Shown here in pieces: positions 56,776-64,000 of a stretch of DNA of 64,000 bases. The translations under genes were made by a program, and so were the position numbers. Under the pieces are notes generated by a model. That model saw only the letters and a program-made list of their open reading frames with translations, had not been told where the DNA came from and ran no database searches. Within the stretch, counting starts at the first letter, position 1. Every line of letters starts with the position of its first letter. The stretch comes from Ochotona curzoniae (taxonomy: Eukaryota; Chordata; Mammalia; Lagomorpha; Ochotonidae): NCBI RefSeq assembly GCF_017591425.1, contig NW_024465369.1, forward strand, positions 24,117,501-24,181,500, in the 5' to 3' direction.

Positions 56776-57250
56776 ATTTTATAAAACTTAAAAAAAAAAA
56801 AAAAAAAAAAGGTCAATGAATTAGCCACAGGATGTGGTTAAGAACTTGCATTTTCTAACATATCGGTCACTCAGTACCATGTCATTTAACTCTATAAGGT
56901 TGTAAACACTTGTTGATGTTATGTTGTGGCTTTTAATTGGTCGGGATGATATTCTACCAGCTCTGCCTTCAGACCAGAGATGGTCTCCCCAAGAAACTTG
57001 AATTTTTCTGGACAATAAGATGTTGGACACTATGCAAACTACATGCTTGCTATGAAAGAATTATGATTGGATTTGAACTTAATACAACAACTAGGCGGAG
57101 AAATCCACCACGGGGGGAGAGTACAGGGAGGGGTTGGGGGAATCCCAGAGCCTTTGAAACTGTGTTATAAAATCAAATGTAAGTAAAAAAAAAAAGAAAG
57201 AAAAAAAAATAAAGTGTACTCCAATCAAAAAAAAGTAAAATAGCATGAAA

Positions 57251-57716
57251 GTGAAAAAGATAAACCAAAGACTGCAAGATAATATTTGCATATTATATAT
57301 CTGATCAAATCTAACATCCAAAATGCATAAAAGTTCCTACAATTCACTAAGACAAACAATCCAACTTAAGAATGGGTAAAGGACTTGACTAGACCCTCCT
57401 CCAAAGAAGATACCCAAATGACCAACAAGCACATGCAACGGTTTTCAAAATCACTAATTATTTGAGGAATGCAAATCAAAACCATAATGACGCCCTTCAT
57501 ACCCATTAGGATGGCTATTTTTAAGGAAGAATGATAAGCACTGGTAGGAGTTTTGGTTAACTTTGAACTCTTCCACATTACTACCAACGATGTAAATAGT
57601 CCTGCTATTGTGTAAAACAGAATTATCAGAGGACGTGGAAATGTTTTCCCTAATTACACATTCAAAGAATCGAAGGCTAAACCTTCTACACAAGTGTATA
57701 TAGCAACAGTACTCTT
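57251..57716 (+). mobile_element. old L1 ORF2, segment 3 of 4
   Basis: 'AAGAATGGGTAAAGGACTTG', 'CTCCAAAGAAGATACCCAAATG', 'CCAACAAGCACATGCAACGG' and 'ATACCCATTAGGATGGCTAT' are diagnostic distal ORF2 text, collinear with segments 1 and 2. Confidence 0.88.
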
Positions 57717-57721
57717 TTTTT

Positions 57722-57765
57722 TTAAAAAAAAAAAAGACTTATTTTTATTGAAAGAGCAGATAAAC
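57722..57765 (-). mobile_element. C-type SINE 3' tail fragment
   Basis: 'GACTTATTTTTATTGAAAGAGCAG' type reversed tail only. A very short SINE insertion or remnant within the old L1. Confidence 0.6.
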
Positions 57766-58440
57766 AGATTTCAAACTATCGCATGAATGAACATCAAAAA
57801 TTTTATGCTAACTGAAAAAAAAAGGAGGCATACGAAGTCATGTGTTAGATGATTCCATTTATATAAAGCATCTAAAATGAGGGCCCGGCACAGTGGCACA
57901 AGTGGTTAAGGTCCTCGCCTTGCATGCCCGGGATCCCATATGGGCGCCAGTTCTATCCCAGCTCCACTTCCCTTCCAGCTTTCTGCCTGTGGCCCGGGAA
58001 AGCAGTCGAGGACAGCCCAAAGCTTTGGGATCCTGCACCCGCGTGGGAGACCCGGAAGAGGCTCCTGGCTTTGGATAGGCATAGTATCGGCCATTGCGCT
58101 CACTTGGGGAGTGAATCATCGGACGGAAGATCTTCCTCTCTGTCTCTCCTCTCTGTATATCCGCCTTTCCAATAAAAAAATAATAAAAATAAATCTTTAA
58201 AAAAAAAAAAACATCTAAAATGAGTAAATTCTAAGGGACCATAGAGAAGTGGTTGCCAGGAGTTGAGAGTAAGGGAAAACAGTGAAGGGCTGTTTAATGG
58301 GATTCCTTTTAGGTGACAAATATTTTAAAACGAGATGGAGTAAATGTACAACATTGTGAATGAATTAAGTAACACTGAATCATATGTATTCTTTAAAATG
58401 GTTGGTTTTATGGTATATAGATTACACCTGAATTACAAAA
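57766..58440 (+). mobile_element. old L1, segment 4 (3' end), interrupted by a SINE
   Basis: 'GATGATTCCATTTATAT', then after the SINE 'AGTGGTTGCCAGGAGTTGAG', 'CAACATTGTGAATGAATTAAG', 'TCTTTAAAATGGTTGG' follow the classic 3' UTR of old mammalian L1 families. Confidence 0.85.
57881..58211 (+). mobile_element. young C-type SINE with perfect target-site duplication
   Basis: Full length, A-rich tail intact, CATCTAAAATGA at 57869-57880 and 58212-58223. Among the least diverged copies in the window, with its A- and B-box regions intact. Missing about 8 bases relative to the 49.3-kb copy after 'TATCCCAGC'. Confidence 0.96.
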
Positions 58441-58449
58441 AACTGAGGC

Positions 58450-59070
58450 AGCTCTCCATTGCTTGCAGAGTACAGCTTTCACTTAATCTGATATTGACCA
58501 CTTTTTACTCCCTGACCTTGTCTCTTTCCAACCTCTTGTTTCCACACCCCAGACCCATCAGGAACATGCTGGTGACTGCTTGAAATTTCCATGCTGTCAT
58601 TCACTGCCACACCTTTATATAAGAGATATTCTTTCCATTTCTTTATTAGCTAGATTAAGTTATAATTTCTCAAGCTGATTTACCCAGTCTGGAACTCATT
58701 TCTTCATTGCCTCCACATCTTATTCCCTCACTCTAGCTGGGGAATAAAATTTTTACTTATTTCTTTCATCTCTTTTTAAAAACGTATTTTATCTATATAA
58801 AGTGAATAAAATTCACATATTTCACAATTCAGATTTATCAGCATAGTAATACTTTCTATCCTATCCTGCTTCCTGCCTGCATTACCCACTGAAGGGGTAT
58901 AAATTTGTAGCCATAGCACTCTTTTCATATTGCATTTGTCACACTGTCTTCTAATTATCTCCCCTTCCAAACCGTGAGATTCTCTAGAGCAGAAATGGTG
59001 CCTTTCCTTTCTATTAATAACTTCTGGCAGTAGTCTTGGCTCAGAACACATGCTATGAATTGTTGAATTG
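58450..59070 (+). mobile_element. L2 fragment
   Basis: 'CTCCATTGCTTGCAGAGTAC', 'TCCAACCTCTTGTTTCCACACC', 'AAACCGTGAGATTCTCTAGAG', 'GCAGAAATGGTGCCTTTCC' and 'GAATTGTTGAATTG' track the L2 3' region (ctgcacttcctgtt...gagggcagggacc...ttgttgaatg). Diverged, with gaps. Confidence 0.65.
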
Positions 59071-59344
59071 TTAAACTGGTTCTCAACTATATCCAGCATG
59101 ATTTTTACGATATGCTTCATTGTTTGAGCATCAGTCTGCTTTGGTTTCTTAACCACGGATCACAATAGGAATGATTCAGTTCATTCGTAGGGTGTCTGAT
59201 TCTGTCTTAGCAGAACAGATGTCTTTTGGATAAACAGCTAGGCATTCATGTCCTTTATTTGTTGGATCAGGAATGTTATCTTTATTCAAAGGTGTAGGAG
59301 GGAGTGACAAAAGGGCCTTGAAGGCAATAGAACAGAGTGCAAGT

Positions 59345-59520
59345 TTCTCTTGTAACACACTTGTGCAACCTTAGCCAAGCCCCTAAGCTCTATGGGATTT
59401 ATTTCCCTTATTTATAAAATGGGAATTAAAAAAACTGTTCTGACTTATTCATGCAATATATAAAGATTAAAATGAAATAAAACAATGTATCACATAAAGG
59501 TATTATTACTTTTAAATGTT
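59345..59520 (+). mobile_element. MIR
   Basis: 'GTGCAACCTTAGCCAAGCCCC', 'TTTATTTCCCTTATTTATAAAATGGG' type core, 'TATAAAGATTAAAATGAAAT' and the 'GTATTATTACTTTT' end follow MIR. Confidence 0.8.
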
Positions 59521-59524
59521 GTAA

Positions 59525-60030
59525 TTCGCAAGTCTTTTCAAACTATTTGTAATAGAAAGTTAAGAACTGATTTTTCCAAATGGCTGATAATTTTTATAGG
59601 CTGTAAATAAGTAAATAAAAAGTCTAGGATGGCGTAGAAGTAGGAATGATTGAATATTCACCTCAATCACTTCCCAAAAGAAGCATGACTGAGATTTGTT
59701 TTTAGAAGTTGTAATATTGTGGGGCGTGTCTATCTCTGTTCTGTGTATATGAGTAACTGATGCAGTTGGGACAAGCCATAGCATCTGGTTAATCCTGCTC
59801 TTCTGCTGCCTTTCAATGACTTCATTGTTGGAAATGATACTGTGTTGAAAGAGCTATGACCATAATCATTGCACCATGAATACTGCCTCAACTATAGCTA
59901 TAATGCTTTATTTTTTTAATTAAAATTTGTCATTAAAATGTTCCCTCACTTGAAATTAGAATAAAACATTTGGAGAATGGAACTGTTAGTCTTCTATTAC
60001 AAAGACATTGTTTTGTGTTTTAAAATTTTA
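59525..60030. other. unrecognised sequence
   Basis: No named repeat or gene seen. Confidence 0.3.
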
Positions 60031-60033
60031 CTT

Positions 60034-60368
60034 GGGCCTGGCACAGTGGCCTAGCAGCTGAAGTCCTCACCTTGAAAGTGCCCAGGATACCACATGGCTG
60101 GCAGTTCTAATCCTGGCAGCCCCACTTCCCATCTAGCTCCCTGCTTGTGGCCTGGGAAAGTAGTCTAGGACAGCCCAAAGCCTTGGGACCCTGCAGCCAC
60201 GTGGGAGACCTGGAAGAAGTTCCTGGATCCTGGCTTCAGATCAGCACAGCACTGGCCATTGTGGTCACTTGGGGAGTGAATCACTGGATGGAAGATCTCT
60301 CTGTCTTTCCTCCTCTCTGTATATCTGACTTTGCGATAAAAATAAAATAAAATCTTTAAATTTTTTTT
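60034..60368 (+). mobile_element. C-type SINE
   Basis: Head GGGCCTGGCACAGTGGCC, 'GGCCTGGGAAAGTAGTC', 'TTGGGGAGTGAATCACTGG' and tail ATAAAATAAAATCTTTAAA. Slightly older than the GGGCCCGGCGC copies. Confidence 0.93.
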
Positions 60369-60394
60369 TTTCTCAGTGGCCTGATATTGTGACA

Positions 60395-60662
60395 TTTCAA
60401 ATAGAGTTGCTGCCTGTGATACTGGCAGCCCATCTGTGTAGTGGTTAGTGTCCAGTTGCTCCAGTTCCAATCCTACCTCCTTCCTATGTCCTGGGAAAAG
60501 CTGCAAAGGATATTCCAACTGTTTGGGCCCCTGATAACCTATGTAGGGACCTGGAAGAAGCTCTTTGCTCCTAGATTCTAGCTTTTGGCTCCTAGCTTCA
60601 GTCTGGCCAACCCCTAACCACTGTCTTTCCTTAGCTCTCAAATAAATAAATACTTTTTAAAA
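60395..60662 (+). mobile_element. old C-type SINE
   Basis: 'GTAGTGGTTAGTGTCCAGTTGC', 'GGGAAAAGCTGCAAAGGATATTCC', 'GGACCTGGAAGAAGCTC' and 'CTCTCAAATAAATAAATAC'. Confidence 0.8.
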
Positions 60663-60911
60663 AATTACTCTGACATTGGAAGGACTCTATAATTTCCATT
60701 TTGTAATTCCCCCTAGTGATAATGTAAGGGACACTTTAACCTGTTCAGCACAAAAAAAACAAACAAACAAAAAAAAAACTGGTCAAAGGATTAACTATCT
60801 TTCTCACCTACAGCCAGTAATGCTTTTTTTTCCCATAAGTGACAAAACCATAACTATAGCAATATGGCCAAAAAAGGACAATAGTTAAGTAGTTAATTAA
60901 AGCTCCTTCTT

Positions 60912-61240
60912 AAAAAATATTTATTTATTTTTATTTCAAAATCAGATATACAGAGAGGAAGAGAGACAGAGAGGAAGATCTTCCATATGATGATTCACTC
61001 TCCAAGTGACCGCAATGGCCGGAGCTGAGCTGACCTGAAGCCAGGAGCCAGGAGCTTCTTCTGGGTCTCACACACAGCTGCAGGGTCCCAAGGCTTTGGG
61101 CCGTCCTCAACTGCTTTCCCAGGCCACAAGCAGGGAGCTGGATGCGAAGCAGGGCGGTCAGGATTAGAACTGGCAGCCATATGGTATCCTGGGCGCTTTC
61201 AAAGTAAGGACTTTAGCCACTAGGCCACTGTGCCAGGCCC
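60912..61240 (-). mobile_element. C-type SINE with target-site duplication
   Basis: Complete on the minus strand, head GGGCCTGGCACAGTGGCC at 61240. AAGCTCCTTCT (60900-60910) and AAGCTCCTTTT (61241-61251) flank it. Confidence 0.94.
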
Positions 61241-61299
61241 AAGCTCCTTTTGAATTTACTTGCAATTACATAAAACCTAGATCCAGTTTTTAAAAATTA

Positions 61300-61592
61300 T
61301 TTTCTTTAAAAGTGTATTTATTTCTTTTGAAGGCAGAGACAGAGAGACTGAAAGAATGTGTGCACATTTCTATCCTCAGAGTCATTGCCTAAACAGCCAC
61401 AGCAGTCAGGGCTTGGCTAGGTCAAGCCAAAGACATGACCCTGGAACCGCAGGTTCCCGCAGTTCCTGTGGCCAGGATGTAAACATTTGAGCCATAATCT
61501 GCTAGCTCCCCAGGTGCATTTACAGGAAGAGGGATAAAAAACAGTATAGCCAGGACCCAAGCAGGCACTATGATATGGCATAGTGGCATCAA
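61300..61592 (-). mobile_element. old C-type SINE
   Basis: Minus-strand tail 'AAAAGTGTATTTATTTC', purine block, 'GTCATTGCCTAAACAGCCAC', 'GCATAGTGGC' head side. A short local duplication GCAGGTTCCC/GCAGTTCC lies at 61449-61465. Confidence 0.78.
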
Positions 61593-61604
61593 AATAGAAG
61601 ACTA

Positions 61605-61940
61605 GTGCTCAGCACAACAGCTCAATGGCTAAATCCTTGCCTTGAATACCCGGGATAACATACAGGTGCTGGTTTGTGTCTTGGCTGCTCTACCTCCCAT
61701 CCAGCTCCCTGCTTGTGGCATCAGAAAGCAGTTGAGGATGGCCCAAAGCCTTGGGACCCTGAGCCAATGTGGGAAACCTGGAAGAAGCTCTTGGCTCCTG
61801 GCTTTGGATATGCTCAGCTCTGGCCATTACAGCCACTTGGGGAGCAAACCAGCAGACATGAGACCTTTCTGCCTGTCTCTCCTTCCCTCTATAAATATGT
61901 CTCTCAAATACAAATAAATAAATCTTAAAAAAAAAAAAAA
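61605..61940 (+). mobile_element. C-type SINE, left of a head-to-tail pair
   Basis: 'GTGCTCAGCACAACAGCTCAATGG' head, 'GGTGCTGGTTTGTGTCTTGGC', AATAAATAAATCTT plus 15 A. Confidence 0.9.
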
Positions 61941-62255
61941 AGGTGAAGACTTGGGCACTATGGCTCAATTAGCTGAATCTTCACCTTACACATGCTGAGA
62001 TCCCATATGGTCACCAGCTTGTATCCTGGCTGCCCCACTTCCCAACCAGCTCTCTGCTTGTGACCTGGGAAAGCAGTGGAGGATGGCCCAAAGCCTTTGG
62101 ACTCTGCATCCTCATGGGAGACCCAGAAAAAGCTCCTGGCTCCTGGCTTTGGATAGGCTCATCTCCAGCTATTGCAGCCATTTGGGGAGTGAACCAACAG
62201 ATGGAAGACTTTTCTGTCTCATCTGCCTTTCCAATAAAAATATAGGAAAAAAAAA
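61941..62255 (+). mobile_element. C-type SINE, right of a head-to-tail pair
   Basis: It starts immediately after the A tail of the previous SINE with 'ACTTGGGCACTATGGCTC' and runs to an AATAAAAATATAGGAAAA tail. It inserted at or in the A tail of its neighbour. Confidence 0.9.
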
Positions 62256-62459
62256 CCATGAAGGCTTAATCTAGTGCATCATGTATAAACATTCTGGTCA
62301 TAGTCCTTATAGGCACAGAAAATTGAGCAAAAGTTCCAAATTACACAAGCCAGAAGAGCTTGAAAAGAAAAGGGGAGACCATTTCTATAAGCTAGGATAA
62401 AAATCATTTTTTCAGGGAGGCAAGAAAAACTCAATTGCTGCTTCTTTTGTTATTTTTTT

Positions 62460-62530
62460 TTAAAGATTCATGTATTTATTTGAAAGAGTTACTGACAGAA
62501 AGAGATAATTAACTAATTAACTAATTAAAT
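62460..62530 (-). mobile_element. C-type SINE 3' fragment
   Basis: 'AAAGATTCATGTATTTATTTGAAAGAG' type reversed tail, followed by an (ATTAACTA)n-like run at 62506-62529. Confidence 0.65.
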
Positions 62531-62539
62531 GTTCAACTC

Positions 62540-64000
62540 GGAAATCTGGTCAATAAGGAAGCCCTTCCCAAGTGGTCCCAGGTTTTTTGTCTTTAACCCC
62601 AATTCATCAGAGCCATTAACACTCCAGAACTTGCCTTTACCCAGGCCTTACCTTTTGCAAAATCCTACTCTTTCTTCCTGAATTAATTCTCTTATGAACC
62701 CTTTGCTTTCCCAGACATGGTGTCTTTTAAAGCATTCATCATAGCAAAGCACAGTTCCTTGGAGGATTTGTCAACTTTTTATGTTTTGTATATTTATGTT
62801 TCTTGGACTTAAAAACTATCCAGCATTGCGTATGGGTTCAGATATGTTTGTGGAACAGATCAGTCTCTTGCTCCTCTTCTACTCGGTGACGGAAATCCTA
62901 GTTCCTCTGAAATACGCACATAGGGGACCAACAAGTGTTTTTGTGCTAAGACCTTAACAGCAGCATCAGCTGTGGAGAATGTACTAGTTATTTAGTGAAG
63001 GTCATGATATAGGACCTTGTTGTCAGTTAATTTGTATCAAAGAAGAATGATAGACAAGAAGTTTAAAAAATATTATGTGCATTTATGTTCTACTCACAGA
63101 GGGTAGAAATAAAGCAAATAAAATAAATACCACCCTCTATGCTTTAAAATTCTTCAGCGGAATTGCTTTCTGAGGACTCAATACAGAAGGAAAGAAATAA
63201 AGTGACTGATGTGCTGTAAGTTGCATTTTCTAGAAGAGCCTGTACATTCCCTGCTGCATGGTCCTGGTGTGTCCTCGCTGAAGGGTTGCTCTGGTTGGTT
63301 TGGGCTTCCAATTCCTCACCCATTTTCTGCTGCACTCCCTGCACCAAGGGATAATGAAATTCCTGTGTCACAGGACTGCCTTGCCCTCTGGCTTCCAGAT
63401 AGGTGCAAGGCCCAGGAGTCCCCAGCAATGTGAGAGACTGGTATCTTCTTCCCCTCTCCCCTCCCCACCCAGGGTTCTGGCAGGGGTCCCACATGGCCAG
63501 TTCTGCCCAGATTTGGCATCCCATTCTTGACTGAGCACTCCTTCTGTTTCCTGGAGGTAGCCAGGCTCACAGAGTGTTAACCTGACCACAACTTACAAAA
63601 CATGTAAAAGATGCGATACCCGGGTGCTCTTGTATTTTTTGCTCTTATATTTCTTCCTTTAAGCAATTCCTGTGTTAGTACCAAGAATACTAAAGGGAGA
63701 TTAAAAAGATTAAGAAAAGCAATAGCTAGGAATGTCAGATATTAAACTATGGGCTTTTGCCAGTCTCACAAAGATCAGAAGCTTTAGGAGAACAACAGAC
63801 AATTCTTCCTGATGATTGCTTTAAATACTGACAATTAGGCTTCACTCAAGGCATGACTCAACTAACTCCTACAACTGACCTCCCCGGAAAAGATCTTGCC
63901 ATGTGTTTACTTCCATTCAATTCAATAAACCTGTCCTAATCAGCTCCTATAGTCTACTAGTGTAAAAAAAGGAAAGAGAAAGAAGAAAGAAGTGAGCATC
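62540..64000. other. unrecognised sequence, GC-richer block at 63.2-63.6 kb
   Basis: 62630-62810 is weakly L2-like. 63200-63590 has overlapping frames on both strands, C-rich runs (CCCCTCTCCCCTCCCC at 63453) and no recognised domain. It might be an ancient LTR or a unique regulatory stretch. Confidence 0.35.

Larger units (their letters stand above)
53953..56806 (+). mobile_element. composite non-autonomous retroelement with tandem promoter monomers
   Basis: Inserted into an L1 3' UTR. Target-site duplication AAAAGGTCAATGA at 53940-53952 and 56807-56819. The preceding TT gives TT/AAAA, the L1 endonuclease preference. Structure: two full and one partial 257-bp CpG-rich monomers (53953-54552), a G/C-richer body with degenerate recurring phrases (54553-56400), an AT-richer 3' end, AATAAA at 56770 and a poly(A) tail at 56790-56806. 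No ORF1, ORF2, LTR or known gene is visible, and the longest frames are about 120 codons on both strands without domains. It could be a new family, the 5' and 3' ends of an L1 subfamily lacking ORFs, or a retrocopied lncRNA. Confidence 0.85.
53281..57231 (+). mobile_element. L1 3' fragment carrying a nested insertion
   Basis: It is bounded by AAAGTAAAATGGCATGAAG (53262-53280) and AAAGTAAAATAGCATGAAAG (57232-57250). The old-L1 text is continuous if the segment is removed. 53852-53939 plus 56820-57200 equal the 3' UTR seen at 7505-7969. 53281-53584 ends in an internal 19-A run and may be extra 3'-UTR or a chimeric 5' segment. The tail beyond 57190 contains the non-A stretch GTGTACTCCAATC. Confidence 0.8.

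Noticed and set aside
53953..56806. LTR retrotransposon or provirus
   Set aside because: There are no terminal direct repeats, primer binding site or pol motifs. A poly(A) tail and L1-type target-site duplication point to non-LTR retrotransposition.

Overview
This window reads as a mammalian intergenic or intronic stretch with no convincing host exon. Every open frame of useful length falls inside an interspersed repeat or looks like chance. The most informative markers are about forty copies of a tRNA-derived SINE with the lagomorph C-repeat body: an A-box-like TGGC..AGTGG..TTAAG, a B-box-like GGTTC..TCCC, 'GGATCCCATATGGG', 'GCCTGGGAAAGCAG', 'TTGGGGAGTGAATCA' and an AATAAA/poly(A) tail. The young copies begin GGGCCCGGCGC and carry 'GCATAGTATCGGCC'. 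To me this favours a pika (Ochotona) over rabbit or hare, but that is inference from memory of the family.

Layout. 1-26 kb: AT-rich unique sequence with SINEs, old L1 pieces, MIR/L2/hAT-Charlie fossils and one solo LTR (12.8-13.6 kb). 26-28 kb: two young SINEs in inverted orientation around a 5S rRNA pseudogene and a relative of the element described below. 28-49 kb: mostly old SINEs, MIRs, simple repeats, a second solo LTR of the same family (38.8-39.6 kb), a G-rich homopurine block (35.0 kb) and an alternating purine-pyrimidine block (47.4 kb). 49-58.4 kb: nested retroelements. An old L1 (about 49.7-58.4 kb) was hit by a 5'-complete but internally deleted L1 (50.1-53.1 kb) and by a 5'-truncated L1 (53.28-57.23 kb). 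The second of these was itself hit by a 2.85-kb element (53.95-56.81 kb). 58-64 kb: L2, MIR, a dense SINE cluster (60.0-62.3 kb) and unrecognised sequence.

The most interesting object is the 53,953-56,806 insertion. It has L1-style target-site duplications at a TT/AAAA site, an AATAAA signal and a 17-A tail. At its 5' end are 2.33 tandem copies of a CpG-rich 257-bp monomer, each ending in a TATTTAAA box 31 bp before the next monomer. A body of about 2.25 kb follows, with no recognisable ORF1, ORF2 or LTR. It looks like a non-autonomous, L1-mobilised composite retroelement (SVA-like in logic) carrying its own repeated promoter. A diverged relative of its monomer/body junction lies at 26.47 kb, so the family is probably multicopy.

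Nothing here forms a gene network. The biology is retrotransposition: L1 machinery probably mobilised the SINEs, the 5S pseudogene and the composite element.
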